Source: Cristatella mucedo
Taxonomy: Eukaryota > Bryozoa > Phylactolaemata > Cristatellidae
Length of the DNA: 64,000 nt
Assembly: GCA_009760855.2 (NCBI GenBank)
Contig: WPIO01000059.1
Coordinates: 2,522,501 to 2,586,500, forward strand
Reading direction: 5' to 3'
Below, in pieces: positions 1 to 24,457 of this stretch. How positions within the stretch are numbered: the stretch's first letter is position 1; each line of letters begins with the position of its first letter. The notes under the pieces were generated by a model. The model had not been told where the DNA came from. It searched no databases and saw nothing but the letters and a program-made list of their open reading frames with translations. A program made the position numbers and the translations under genes.

Positions 1-149
1 GGCATCGCCAGCTCTCGCTGAATTGCCTGCGCAGCACTCGCTGCGTCCCTGCTTGCATCCACAGCGCTTGCTGGTTCACAGCATTTACAGCACTTGGGAC
101 ACGAGGCACACGTGCTCTATGTAGGTGTCGGTATGTACGCTTGTCTTGA

Positions 150-305
150 GCTGGTTTGGCCCAGCAGTTAAGGTGCTCGCCCCAACCAAGGTCTGGCCGA
201 GGTCGTGTGGGCTCGAGCCCCATGACATGTGTGAAGCGCCTAAATAAAGATTAGGTTCTTTTGGATTGATATACACATGAATTATACATTTATATTTATA
301 TTTTT
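150..305 (+). repeat. tRNA-derived SINE, family 1
   Basis: The head carries Pol III box-like sequence (TTTGGCCCAGCAGTTAAGG as an A-box-like region and GGTCGTG...CTCGAG as a B-box-like region). The tail (AAATAAAGATTAGGTTCT) resembles the 3' end of LINE family A in this window. Related copies lie at 15838-15990 (plus) and 33502-33666 (minus). Confidence 0.6.
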
Positions 306-629
306 GAGTCTCCTTGTTTGGGCTTGGTGGTGGCCAGATAACTTGTGGCACACTTAGTAGATGCTGGGCCTCTGGTTTACGTTTGGAAGCCTCTTAATTC
401 AAAACTAAAACGTATGCGATGCGCCAGCAAGCTAGCAAAACTTGTTATATCTGCCCGGCATGCGAAGCTGACAGACTGCTGTAGAATAATAGTAGTAATA
501 ACATTACTATTGACAGTACATTTGTACGACACCCTCAGAGAACGCAATGACTTTCAGATGCATTTCACGTATAATGAAAAGGAAGAATGATCACTAGTGG
601 CAACGTGCTCGACGTCAAAATACATAAAA

Positions 630-765
630 TGGTTAGCAGTAACATCCACAGCACAGTGGCAACATGCACAATATGGTTAGCGTTAATATGCGCATTGTCA
701 GCACACATAAGCACTTAAAGGACAAATCACAAGGGTCCACCAAATGTTGCGAACAATCGGTGCAT
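630..765 (-). repeat. LINE family A 3' UTR fragment
   Basis: The reverse complement matches the 3' non-coding part of the LINE at 19160-20445, with its recurrent 'GGTTAG...AACATGCAC' and 'AGCACATAAGCACTTAAAGGA' phrases. It is degenerate and non-coding. Confidence 0.6.
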
Positions 766-1512
766 GCTAGCAAGCAACACAACGAGCCCTGCGATGCACC
801 CAGCCTGTGGCTGCACCGGAAAAGACAGCCTGAGACGTCTCTAGAAAAGCCCGCCTCCACAGGATTAAAAGATAAGGCTGGTAGCGGCAAAGACAGATCT
901 GATCCACTGACACAGTGTACAGACTGCTGCAGCAGCATGCTGCTGGCGACTGGTCTTTTCATGGGCGATTAGCCTGAAGGCTGCTCTAGAAAAATGCTGT
1001 CGCCTGGGCTCGCTGTGCTGCTGGTCGGTGCAGGGCTCTCTCTTGCTAATGAAAGAGTCCTATACAGTGCATGTAGGTGCAGCAGCTTGTCTGAGTCTGA
1101 GTTCTCCAATCAAAGTGCTCATGCACGAAATTAGTAGATCTTTGCTCTCTGCTTGCTTGTATGTGTGCACGGCTTCTTGAGATCGTAAATATGTCTGATT
1201 GCACATGCTTTCTCTCTCTCGACTTCTGTATATACAGTGTAGATGTGTGTGAGGGGGCGTGTGGGCGCGTGCGTGCGCTCGTGTATGCACGTACGTGTAT
1301 ATATTTGTTTCTATTTCTGTCCGCCTGGTTTGTGCGCATATATGCTTTGTGTGTGTTTCTGCCTGCCTGCCTCTGCCTCTGCATCTCTCCCTTTGTTAAT
1401 CGGTCGCCTGTCAAACAGGTCAGTCAAGTTGTGCCTTTCTAGCTTTTCTTGATGGGAGCTACTTTTACTATGCCGTGTATGCCCTCGCAATGATAATAAT
1501 AAGACAAACACG

Positions 1513-1513
<1 letters not shown>

Positions 1514-1546
<33 letters not shown>
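1514..1546. repeat. (CA)n microsatellite
   Basis: An uninterrupted CA dinucleotide run in non-coding sequence. Confidence 0.9.
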
Positions 1547-1547
<1 letters not shown>

Positions 1548-1640
1548 TGCACCACCAGAGAACTAAATCTCTTTATAGGCACATTATATATGCTGTAAGG
1601 AAAGCATGTCAATATGGTTTGTGATAGCATGAACAACATC
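1547..1640 (-). repeat. LINE family A 3' end
   Basis: Reverse-oriented LINE tail: 'AGAACTAAATCTCTTTATAG' followed by the 'GGCAC..TATATATGCTG' phrase seen at every other copy of this tail in the window. Confidence 0.6.
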
Positions 1641-2023
1641 ACTCTCAGTTAATCCTGCCTCTATTAATCCACAATCTACTACTTTCTGCTTTTCTTCCGT
1701 TTATTCTCTCCTCGATAGTCAATAGCAGAAGCACGGTGTAGTACTAGCCGAACCCGAAGTCTTTCTTCTCGGCGTGCCTATTCTTGAAGGATGATGCCTG
1801 GGTTGACACCTCGAAGTTATTCTTGCAGTGCTTGGGTCACCATCCGCCGTCCCCATCGCCGGCTCTGCTGGTTGGCCGATTGAAGTTTTTGGCCAAAGTG
1901 TAACCCGCTTACTCGGGTAGTCGACTTCATTGCTTGATTCCACGCCGGCACGCTTAACTGTGATCGTAAGACAGACTGACGTTGCTGATATTGGCTGAGA
2001 CGCACGTGTCTGCCACGCTGCAG

Positions 2024-14317
<12,294 letters not shown>

Positions 14318-15507
14318 GCATAGCCCTCAATGTGGGGCAAGCCTAAAACGACGTCTAGCCAGGGCTCGTGTCCCAAAGCTGCTACTTGCTTTGTGACGTC
14401 AGCTCGTGCATTGCCCAATCCCGAGCTGAAGCAGCATCCGCTTCCGGCCCAGCCCGACACCGTGCAGCGTGCCAACCCACTGCCAATGGGGCGTTAGCTA
14501 AACAACAAACAGTCGTCAGCAGCAACAGTCTGCAGCTGTCCTGTCACGCCATGCCCGGGAGCGAGTCAGCCTGCGTGCCCCCCCCAACTGTTGAATCGCC
14601 GCTGCAGCTGCTGTCAGCGGTGGCAGCAGCAGCTGCATTCTGGTCCCGCGAAATGCAGCCAGCCTGCCTGCCATGCTGGCTCTTGCGCTGACGTGCCTTG
14701 AGTGGGTCGCGCGAGGTCACGTGAGGTCACACGCTACAGAAGTGCCTCAGCTGCTGCTGCTACTGCTGTAAGCACGGGCTGGGTGAGCCGTCACGGCCAG
14801 GCATCGCCAGGCCGTGACGCCACGTGGCATCGCCAGCCCGTGGCCATGCATCGACAGGCCGGTCTCGCTGACTAGCGTGCCAGCCAGTCGCCGAGTAGGG
14901 CGGCAAGTGGTTGGAAGATTTTCTGGAAAACCTTTGCGCCCACAAATGGCTGCCAATGGCCGCTTGTGTACAGTGTCGCCGTTCGGAGTGCAGTGCTCAG
15001 CTCGCAGCAGAGAGACGGCGGAGCAGCGAGAGCGAGGCAAGCGACTCGACTGCGAGCAAGACAATCAGGCGGCGGCGGCACATTGCGAGCGCAAAGCGCC
15101 GCGCAGACCCACCGCGCAGACGATTTTTGCCTTGGCAGTGAGCGCACCGGCTGCACAAGGTGTGAACCTTGGTGCCACCGGACCTCGGCCACCCCCGGGT
15201 GCCTGCTGGGAGGCATGCACCCGGCCTGGCACACAGAGCCACCGGTAATCACAAGACACGCTGCTCAAACGACCTGTGATCCATGTCACAGTGCATAACA
15301 CAGAGCCTTGACCGGGCTGGCCTGTTGTCTTCTCTTGGTTGCATTAGGTGGCAAAATGGCTGCTGCAGCCTCGAGATGCCTACATTTAGTTCAGCCGCCT
15401 ACTGGAATGCTGTGGGAGGACTGCTGCATTGATTTACTCAGGGTCTGCAGTGCACTTAGTCGGAGCTTTACTGGGGCACTATTTACTGTGCATGCGAATG
15501 CAATAAA
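14318..15507 (+). other. Probable EGFR 3' UTR
   Basis: Sequence between the receptor stop and the first AATAAA. Moderately GC-rich with no convincing coding frame; the open frames on both strands here are short and unlike known proteins. Confidence 0.45.
15502..15507 (+). terminator. Candidate polyadenylation signal (AATAAA)
   Basis: First AATAAA downstream of the receptor stop codon, in GCAATAAATCC. The transcript end is inferred only. Confidence 0.4.
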
Positions 15508-15837
15508 TCCTAATCGCTTGAGGCCAGTGGTTGCTAGCGGTATGAGATAGCTGCTGCTATTGCTGTTTGCAGGTTTTACCCGAATTTCTGCTTGGGCCGA
15601 ATTTCGGTGATCGGCTGGGTACAGGAAAACTTGCTCAGCTGTCTTCAAAATGTGTCTTAAGCGCACTGATCAGCATCTGTTTGCTGGTCCTGCATCGGTG
15701 CTTGTGTGTACTCTAATCTTTGGCCTACAAACCTCTAGGATGACTCACGATGACAATTGAATACGATGGAAAGCCACTTCAGTGCTTCCCGTGCTTGCTA
15801 GTTCCTAGTTCCCGTGCAGCTGTTTTGCACAAATCAC

Positions 15838-15990
15838 CGTGCTGGTTTGGCCCAGTGGTTAAGGTGCTTACCCCGACCGAGGTCTGGCCTAGGTCGTGGT
15901 CTCAAGTCCGATGGCATATTTGAAGCACCTGAATAGAGATTAAGTTCTCTTAGGGTGCTATAGAAATTAATAATAAATACAATTAATAGA
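15838..15990 (+). repeat. tRNA-derived SINE, family 1
   Basis: The head TTTGGCCCAGTGGTTAAGG is followed by a B-box-like region; the tail GAGATTAAGTTCTCTTAGGG then GTGCTATA parallels the end of LINE family A (GAGATTGAGTTCTCTGAGGG). It ends in an A/T-rich tract. Confidence 0.65.
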
Positions 15991-17640
15991 GCCGTTTGAT
16001 CTTACCATTGCCAATGGGTGACAGCATGTAAGAATACTTGTGTTGCTGCTATAATCTGGCCGATGGCAAGTTGGTAATCTCTCGAGAATGCCGACTTTAT
16101 AAAAAGCCTTGATGCATCGTGTTTGCTGATAAACCATCTTCTTTTACCAGTAATGACCGCCGTCGTTGGAGTGCACCGCATAAAGAGTCAGGTTAACAAT
16201 TTGTCAAAATGGCCACTATGTTATACTGGATAAAGGCTAATAGCAATGCAGGACTAGCTTCGTAAGGAAGCAGCAGCATAAATAAATGGCTCTCACTATG
16301 TAACGCCTTATGAGGAGATCAGCACTGCTGCATCAAAATGTGGCATGCCATAGGTAGTCAAGGGCTTCAGCAAATTCAAGCCTACGAAACCACGGCCTTG
16401 ATCGGCTTAATTTGGATCAACTTCATGCTTCATTTTGTACTGGCTTGCTTGACGAATTCATCGGGGAGTTTAAGTGCAAATCTCTGTTGGTCGGTATTCT
16501 TGATCACAGCAGCTGAGCTGTCATTCTGCGGCTGTCGTAGTACTCTCCACGTTCCTCGTGGGTTGGCAGGCTTCTCGCTCAATCATCTTCCTCGGCTGCT
16601 TCTGGTCTGCCGTCAGTTCAATGATGGTAGCAGCAGCCTTAACTGGCTGACATGGCATCGTGGCAGCAGACACTGCATTTTGCCGTTGATAAATGCATTT
16701 GTCCAGAGTGCCCCACCTGAAGTTTTTCTCTTACGTAGAACGTAAGGGACGAATAACTTGCCAGCTCTACTTGCTTGGTTAGGTTTGTAAGAAATACCTC
16801 AAATGGACAGCTTACAATCATAGTGGACGATTAAAGTGCATTCTCCTCTCATCGTCTCAAGGAACGGTCCAGTCAAGTCTCATTCCTCGGACCAAGTGTC
16901 TGCTACTTCTTGTCACTTGTCACAGAATCGTGGTTCTATCAGCACCTGTTTGTCCTTTCGAGCAGCCGGTACGTATGACCAGATAATTCCAGCATCACGT
17001 GCATTGGTGAGAGGGCTGCTACGACGACGGTATCCATAGCCTGCTTGTGCATTTATGGCTTTGTAGTTGTGAGTGCTTTCTCGCATGTGCCAGTGCCTCA
17101 TGCAAATGACTCGTCAGATGGTTAGCACTCAGATCCCGACGAGAGAGAGATCGAGGCTTCTTTCTGGGCTTGTAAAATTATTTCTGCTATGTGCATCCTT
17201 AATCGCTGTTGTGATCTGCTAATGGCAGCCTACTTGTATGCCAACGTCAGTTGGAGCTGCTCGGCTACCTCGGCTAGCCGTGCTTTAAGGCACTATTGGT
17301 CACGTGTCTACAACGTCAAGGCAACAGCTGCCGTGCTTTATGCATATGACTTGGCTCCAGAGCCACTACATGCCAAACGTTCGAACACACACTTCAAGCC
17401 CGTTATAATAAATACCAAGTCTGACCGTGCCATCAAGGTTGGACCTAAAAGGGTCGTATTTGTAAAAGAAATTGCAAGGAAAACGATGGAAACCCCAAAA
17501 CCTTCTCATTCTTGCCACTACCATACCGCATAAAGCATACTGAAAGTCAAGACAGGCGGTTTTCGAAGCAAAGATTCTGCTGAATTAGTAAGGTAAACCG
17601 AAGAAAACGTCGATGTTTCTTGATCATACGATCCGACTGA
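15991..17640. other. Intergenic, nothing recognised
   Basis: Several open frames of up to 135 codons occur on both strands, but none has domain-like content or consistent splice sites. It could contain old transposon sequence. Confidence 0.4.
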
Positions 17641-18240
17641 AATACTATCCTCCATAAAGTCCTTTGGTGACAGCTACAGCTCACTTCTGCAATTCTTACG
17701 CAACGACAACTACTCTCCTGCTGCCTCTGGTTTGTGGTTCTCTGTGCATGGCTCAGATCGCTGGGCTAGCCGGCACTCTGCAAGCCAGGCAGACCGGTAG
17801 TGGCCTAGGGACAGGCCAGTGCACGGCTGTGGTCTGACGGCTGTGGTTTATCCACAGGCCGGCTTTGTCCTCCCGCCGACTCACAGGAGGAGTTGTGGCT
17901 GGGAGTCGGAGTGGGAGAAGGAGGGGCCGAAAGAAGCCGTGCGCCCGTGCGCTCCTTGAAGCATTGGAATACACTGTTGGTGCATCCGGGCATCGGCCGG
18001 CTCTCTACTGTGCGAATCAAAACTACGAACTGCCGACTATGACTCATCTTTTTCAGCGGTCCTGAGCTGCTACTTCCATGCTACTCACTACCTTAACAGC
18101 TCTCCTGACCCTGCTATGCTTCCCACTTTCTCTTTGTTTCGTGAGACGAAGTCTGTTGGCTACCGAATGCATACCGACAGCCGCTCAGGCTGTGAGTTCG
18201 CTATACAAAACTCTCCTGAGATACATTACATTACAGCTCA
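17640..18240 (+). mobile_element. LINE family B 3' fragment, split by an insertion
   Basis: The LINE B phrase for LPQFLRND at 17690-17727 and the continuation from TGCCGACTATG at about 18032 are contiguous in the copies at 32160 and 58930. Here about 300 bp (17733-18031) separates them. It ends with the family tail CTATACAAAACTCTCCTG then GAGATACATTACATTACA. Confidence 0.75.
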
Positions 18241-18254
18241 CGTAATGGTTGCTA

Positions 18255-18330
18255 GCCAAAGCTTGTCAAATCTTAGCCTAGCGGTAAGGTGCTGGCACGC
18301 CACCACTCAGGTCGTGAGTTAGATTCGTCA
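18255..18330 (+). repeat. tRNA-like SINE fragment
   Basis: TAGCCTAGCGGTAAGGTGCT and GGTCGTGAGTTAGATTCGTC resemble A and B boxes of the SINEs elsewhere in the window, without a tRNA fold. Confidence 0.45.
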
Positions 18331-19159
18331 GCCGGCAATTCTGCATCAATCACTGCATGTAAGAGTGCCAGCCGCTATGGCTTTTCAGATATTCAGGCGA
18401 TCAGATCTTCACTGGGGCTTGGGACAGGCGATCATCCTTAGCTTCATGTGTCACCTTTATAAATGCATGCACTGATCTCAGAACCAGAACACGATTAGTG
18501 CATCCCGAAGGAGGAGCCAACCTCGCTGCACCATTGCACAAGCGATGGTGAATAACAAATCATCTTCTTCCACGGCATCATCTTGCCAACCCAATCTTGT
18601 CTGCTTTATATTCAGTTAGACAGCATGCAGGTGTGCTGGGCAACATCAAGCAGATTTCTTAGCTGAGCGACCGCCTACTGAAGACTCAAAACGCAGTGAA
18701 CAATAAAGTTATGGTGAATCTGATTAGAAACTCCCAGCCATTTGCTTTTTTTTTGACAACCGGATCCAAAAACCGTGACACCGTCCTAACCGTATGAGGT
18801 TGGTAAACATGCAGCAGCCAGAAGTCGCGGCATGGCAAGCACGGCATCGAAAATCGCTCCGAATCTCACTCGAATAATCCGTGCTACACTGGCAGAGCAT
18901 GACAGTAGTAAAGAGCACCTTAGAGTATCTTAATACAACGAGTATATATTCATAGCGCAGAGCAGTCTATTTCATAGCAACTGAGATGCCAGAGCAGAGA
19001 GCTACGGCTTTAGTGTATTAACTCCCCTGCTCCAAAATCCGAGTGCAACTGCCTGACCGTTACAACAGTTGTGTTTTGGGTCTTGCCATTGACTACGGCA
19101 TAGCCGGATTCCAAATCAATATAATTTAGGAATCGGCCACTAAGATATAGGTGGACATA

Positions 19160-20445
19160 ATCTTTAATCAGTGGGAGACTCCAGAGTATTGACGTGAATG
19201 GACAAAGATTTTCCGAGGTACCTCTGAAATATGGCGTACCTCAGAGCTCCGTGCTAGGTCCGGTTCTTTTCACGGTTTATACTCTCCTTCTTGCCGATGT
19301 AATTGCCAAGCACAATCTAGGCTTTCACTGCTATGCGGATGACACTCAGTTGTACCTTTGCTTTGATCCCTCCCAGCCTTCGAGCACCTCGAATTCTCTC
19401 AACTCACTTGCTGCATGTATTGATGACATCCACACATGGATGGCAGCTACTTTTCTTAAACTAGACGATGATAAAACTAACTTATTAGTAATAGGTAAAC
19501 CAAGTGTGATTCAGAAATTGGAAAGGCTAACGCTCAAAGTTGGCTCTGCCAGCATATCTCCTGTTGAATCAGCTCGAAATCTAGGAGTCATGTTCCAAAG
19601 TGACCTCTGATTAGACAACCACATCAGCTCCACAATCAAGTCTGCCTACTTTCAGATACACAGCGTTGTTAACATTCGGGCTTGTTTAGTTAAGGATATC
19701 ACGTCTAAGTTGGTCCATGCATTTGTGACACCCGGTCTTGACTTCTGTAACTCACTGCATGCTGGCCTACCGGCATGTGCAATCAGGCGATTACAGCTGG
19801 TGCAGAACTCGCAGCTAGGCTTGTCTGTGGTGAGCGGCTCAGTTGCCACATCACACCACTTCTTGCTGACCTGCACTGGCTAAAAGTCAAGCAACGGATC
19901 GACTTCAAGGTTTTGTCGCTCACTTTTAGGTCACTTCATTCTTTGGCTCCAGCCTATCTCTCCGACATACTCCCCCATCAGGCCAAGCATCGTACCACCT
20001 GCTTTTCGGAATCCAACAGTCTAGAAAATACCTCGTACAAACCTTAAATCCTTTGGAGACCGTGCATTTAGTTCGTATGCTCCAAAAGACTGGAACTCCC
20101 TCCCGACCTGAGTGAGAACATCCCCTGACCTGACCACATTTAAAAAGAACTTAAAAACACGTCTATTTAGGACAGCCTTTGGTGGGTCCCTGTATTCGTC
20201 CTTCAAGTGCTTATGCGTGCTGACACTATGCATGCTGCCACTAACCACACACTTGCATGCTGACTCTGTGCATGTCACCCCTAACCTTGTTATTCATGTT
20301 GTTTATCAAGCATGATATTACTCACCATTCAATCGCGTTTCTCTTTGCAGCAAATGTAAAGCGTCTAGAGAGAGATTGAGTTCTCTGAGGGCGCTTTATC
20401 AAGTGTATTCTTATTATTACTATCATTATTATTGTTATTATCTGG
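19160..20445 (+). mobile_element. LINE family A, reverse transcriptase 3' half
   Basis: A non-LTR retrotransposon of the CR1/L2/Jockey-like group. The RT motif GVPQSSVLGPVLF is at 19228-19266 and the catalytic box CYADDTQLY at 19330-19356. Then come LDDDKTNLLVIGK, ARNLGVMFQSDL, and downstream HAFVTPGLDFCNSL. Stops and frameshifts break it, so it is dead. The 3' end is GAGATTGAGTTCTCTGAGGG then CGCTTTATCAAGTGT and an ATT microsatellite. The 5' half is missing (5' truncation). Confidence 0.85.
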
Positions 20446-20569
20446 CCGATGTAGCCTGCTAACGCTGTTTCGATGCCCTCAATGCCCTCAATCCTCGGAC
20501 CTGAACTAAACGCACACCTTATCTTCTTCTAAACAAATTATTTGACACACACATTGTGACAGCGAGAAA

Positions 20570-21368
20570 ATCGACCGTACCGATGCGTGACCGAGAGCGT
20601 CGGGGGTCAGGGGTCAGGGGACGCAGCCACCTGCAGCTTCTCCAGCAGCCCGCAGAGACGTCGGCGTTGCGTAGGGGGGGGGGAAGAGGGGGCGTGTGAG
20701 GAGTCACGTAATGCCCCGGCTTCGACGTCCATCCGCCCCAAGTCAAAGGGCAGGCTCGGCCAAGCCGGATGACTCCCAGTTGGCGTATCACATTACAGCC
20801 GACCCGGGCTAATGAACCCTACTTGAAAGTTACATACGGGTATGTACACCAGTGTATTCGCTGGCGGGCAGCTACGACTATTAGAAAATGCAAGAACGGG
20901 CACTGAATCACTTTGCTTGGTTTATTTTTGCGCTAAAACTAGAAGTTTACGAAGACAAATTTTGCCGGGTCAGCACGAGCGACGATTAGAGATACATTTG
21001 TTGCGCGGCAACCTGACGCCAGAGGGGCGGGGCTTCGATGTCCGCCGCGGCGCTCCACCCAGTCCTCGTGCTGAGCTTTAGCAGCGTTGGCGGCGCCCGT
21101 GCGCTGGGCCCGGGCTAGCGGGACCCTACGTTGTGCGAAGTAAGTTCTACTGACACGCCTAGCCTGTGTGGCTGCAATTCGAAGGATTCGCCGCGGTCGC
21201 TAGCGTTCGCTTGCCCCGTAGACGGAGCCGCGGGCCTCGGCGGCGGCGGCGGCGGCCGCATTCTATTGCCCTCCGTAGGACGCAGTAAAGCGGCTTGAGC
21301 TGACAACGCGGAATGAATTTATAGAAATCCGCCGACGGTGCGTCTTTTGTCGATAAGCCTCGTCGGAC
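20570..21368 (+). promoter_or_regulatory. CG-rich putative promoter and 5' UTR of coiled-coil gene
   Basis: CG dinucleotides become frequent from about 20570 to 22000, unlike the flanks, with G runs near 20677 and GGCGGCGGCGG at 21240. It sits immediately upstream of the ATG at 21369. No TATA box was identified; the start site is not determined. Confidence 0.45.
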
Positions 21369-21875
21369 ATGGACATCGACGAAGCCGTCGCTCGCGGCGG
21401 CAGTGAGACGCTTGCACTCTCGCCGACGGCAGCAGCTGAACCGTCTACCCAGCCATCGCCGGACGACGGAGGCGAAGAGCGGCCGCGGGACGCAGGCGTC
21501 GGCTCGAGCGACGGACGTCTCGCTGATGAGAGCGCTGAAACTCACGAGACTGGCCGCGGCGGTCATTCGCAGCCTGGTGAAGGTGAAGGCCAGGCTGACT
21601 TGAAAATCGTCAACGAAAAGCTGAGAGCAGAGAACGAAGCGTTTCGAATGACGATCGATGCAAACGTCAGCCTCAAGAACAACGTCAACCGGCTGGAGAG
21701 TTCTGCAGATAAATTGGAGGCCGACAATAAGGCGCTTCTAGCGCAGCTCGAGGGTGCCAGGCGGCGCTTCGACGAGCAGCTGACGCTGATCGGAGAGCTG
21801 GAGAGGAGTCTCGCTGGAGCGAATGAGCCGCACGGCGAAGGCTCGGCTGAAGGGCAGGTCGGCGTGCTGCCGCAG
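21369..21875 (+). CDS. Coiled-coil CaaX gene, exon 1
   Basis: 169 codons from a good-context ATG, ending in phase 0 at CAG|GTAGGC. Acidic N-terminus then the first coil. The frame stays open to 22016, but the later part lacks heptads and reads into intron. Confidence 0.7.
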
Positions 21876-24457
21876 GTAGGCACTGCGCTCCGAGGTGGCA
21901 CGTGGAGGAATTTAGCTCCACGGCCACGATCGCCGAAGCGTTCGCGCGAGCCTGGGGCCACGTTTCCGCTAGCTGAGCTTAAGGTAGCGCCCGCAGACAC
22001 GGCTCTTTTCAATTGAGCGTAAGGCTATTGCAAGTGCACCGCTGGTCATGTACGCTACACCCTGGAGCCGAGCTCTTTGGTGGGATAATTACCGCGAGCC
22101 TGATTGTTGCAAGTCATTCATCACGCCCAGGTTCGCATGCTTTTCGAGGCAGAACGAGACTGTCGAGTATTGTGTCACTAATTAAAAGAGTAAAAAGCCC
22201 CCACCTGTTCACTTAGTAGCGTGACCACTAGCTGCTCAGATCGCGAGTGAAAGCGTGCTTAGTAAGCCAGCACCGACTGGCTCGCTCGGACACAGCAGCA
22301 CCTTTCTCAATAGCATGGTTAGCCTCGCGGAAGGCTGCCTGCGTATTATACTCGTACGAGTGCGAAATGTTGAAATCTACGTGACCAGGATGGTAGTGTT
22401 GCCGTCTGGATTTTGCCTAAAGTAACTTTTACGAGTAAATTTTAGTTGTTCTGCCAGAGAAGTCAAGTCTCTTGCCCCGTCAAGTGTCAAGAGGCTCGAC
22501 TCGAGAGTCCAAGCTACCGAAAAGACAAGTATAAACAGAGCAGGAAGGAAAACAGTCACCACCAGTCGGCGTTTGTCGGCGAAACTATTATAGTAATGAT
22601 AAACATTTCTAAAGCACCCTAAGGGAACTAAATCTCTTTTCAGGCCCTTGTCCATGCTGGAAAGGATGCCAAAGATCAACTGATTAGTGATAGAATGCAC
22701 AATTTCAGCAGGCATAAGCATATAAAGGTCGATTCACTCAGAGAATTATTGTGATGAGTGGGAGTTGGCTTGGATTTTTTTTAATATCAAGTCAAGGAAG
22801 TCGTGCTGTAAGTAGTGAGCTCTAGGCTTCGGGAACTAAAAGCGCGGTCTACACAAGATTTGAAGTTGGTTAGATGCAAAGCAGACTGACTTAAGTCAAA
22901 TAGTGGATTGCACTACGCAAAGCCTGATTAGGAAGTATTTTTATGGATAGTCTGAAGCAAGAGAATGAAGGGACCTAAACGTGAGTGATAAGACTTTGAA
23001 GTCCATCCAAGCTGGCACCCTAGTGCAAATATAAGCAATTCAAGCTGCAAGAGAGTTGAGCAGTTTGCGGTGCTGGAAAGCAGTGGCCGATCAGAGCAGT
23101 GGCCGATCAGAGCCGATGGTCGATCAGAGCACAAATGGCATCTCGTGAAAAAGGAGGCCTGATTTGTGCTAGGCGAACACGATGGCAAGCGGGACAGCAT
23201 AAATTCGGAGTAGAAGCACACTTACAACAAATTTCCAGCGACAGTTGACCAATTGAAATCGAAGCTCTGAACTCATATAATAATATATCACAATATAACT
23301 AGTGTATATAATAATAGTCGCATTTATTACATAGAACCCACAGGGAACTAAAGCTCTTACTAGGCATCTTACAAATGCTGCAAACAAATGATGTCAATAG
23401 GTTAATGCTATCTAGCATAGCGTCAGCATGCGCAAGCACGTAACGAACACTTCTCAAGGAAGAAGCGAAGTCCTGAGAGGAGCCAGCTGGCTTTTAGCTT
23501 CTTTTTATATGTCCGGTCAGGGACAGACTTTTTGACGTCAGTCGGAAGGAATTGAGAACCTATACAATTGCAGTGCAGACCAGTGATAAACTCAAAGAAG
23601 ATCTAAATAATCAATCGGATCAAACTCTGCCACGAGATCCCAATCATAGTATGAACTTCTGAGACGGCTGATGGGTACACGAAGTAGTGCTGCCTCTTCG
23701 GAGTGATTTGCTCTCAAATCTTACTGCAAATTACTAGCTGGGTTTAAATCGTATCGACCGATAATGCTACTCACTACCTCAACTGCTCTCCTGACTTAGC
23801 CCTGGTTCTCACTTTTTCTTATTATGTGAGATTATGCGAGATTATGTGAAATTATGTGAGATAAAGTCTGTTGACTACCGAATTCATACCGAAAGCCACG
23901 TGGGCTTTAAGTGCGATATAGAGAGCTCCCTTGCGTAGCACACACGCAGAGTCTTGGTGGAGGAGTTACAGGTGGAGATGCATCCCACTGCTGCTTTGCA
24001 GCTCCACACGTATGGCAGCTCCACACATTGCAGCTCCACACATATTCTCCTGTTGGTGTAAGTTGGGGGGGGGGGGTCACTCTTGAAGATTGCTGCAAAA
24101 AGTCCAGCAGTGGCTATAATGCTGGACTTTATGCTTGTTTATACTTGATAACCTTTTGGCATTATATTGTATTACCCACGTGGCATCATATCGTCACAGC
24201 TCGATGCAAACGCCGGCGACTCGCACGAGCAGAAAGTGAAAGACCTGGAGGCACTCATAAGCCAGCTGAATGAGGACGCTAAGGTCAAGGCCGTGCTGCT
24301 GGAGAAGAAGGAGGCTCAGCTCCAAGTAAAGCGAGCTTACTACGAGGACCTCAAGCAGAAGCACGGTCGTCTTCAAAGCGTGCCGTTGCAGTCGGGGGCA
24401 GAGACAGTGAGCACTGCGGCCAGGAACCCTACATCGAGGTCGTGTCTGGTGATGTAG
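21369..24457 (+). CDS. Coiled-coil protein with C-terminal CaaX box
   Basis: Not recognised. Two exons (21369-21875 and 24200-24457) join in phase 0 at CAG|GTAGGC and TCGTCACAG|CTC, giving 254 residues. Residues 1-75 are acidic and low complexity. Residues about 76-140 (NEKLRAENEAF, LKNNVNRLESSADKLEADN) and about 180-235 (KVKDLEALISQLNEDAKVKA, LLEKKEAQLQVKRAYYEDL) show heptad spacing of Leu/Ile/Val typical of coiled coils. The protein ends SRSCLVM, a CaaX box whose final Met predicts farnesylation, so it may be a peripheral membrane protein. The ATG context (GACATGG, G at -3 and +4) is good. Lamins, Spindly, CENP-F and paralemmins also combine coils with CaaX, but none matched. Extra small exons in the 2.3-kb intron cannot be excluded. 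Confidence 0.7.
22580..22720 (-). repeat. LINE family A 3' end
   Basis: Reverse-oriented tail (GGGAACTAAATCTCTTTTCAGG) in the coiled-coil gene's intron. Confidence 0.6.
23280..23560 (-). repeat. LINE family A 3' fragment
   Basis: The reverse complement carries the family 3' UTR (GGGAACTAAAGCTCTTACTAGG, then AGCATGCGCAAGCACGTAA) and degraded final coding sequence around 23490-23560. Confidence 0.6.
23755..23965 (+). repeat. LINE family B 3' fragment
   Basis: Recognised by GCTACTCACTACCTCAACTG, AAGTCTGTTGACTACCGAAT and the terminal GTGGAGATGCAT phrase. Degraded. Confidence 0.65.
24200..24457 (+). CDS. Coiled-coil CaaX gene, exon 2 (terminal)
   Basis: The acceptor is ATATCGTCACAG. 85 codons and a TAG stop; second coil and the terminal CLVM. 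Phase 0 matches exon 1. Confidence 0.7.
   Translation, partial: LDANAGDSHEQKVKDLEALISQLNEDAKVKAVLLEKKEAQLQVKRAYYEDLKQKHGRLQSVPLQSGAETVSTAARNPTSRSCLVM

Larger units (their letters stand above)
1..2023. other. EGFR upstream intron or unresolved 5' region
   Basis: No exon could be recognised here. The receptor gene that starts to be readable at 2024 must have earlier exons (L domains, first furin-like region), but no cysteine-rich reading frame with splice sites was found, so this is probably intron. It holds a tRNA-derived SINE (about 150-305), two minus-strand LINE family A remnants (about 630-765 and 1547-1640) and a (CA)n run at 1514-1546. Confidence 0.5.
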
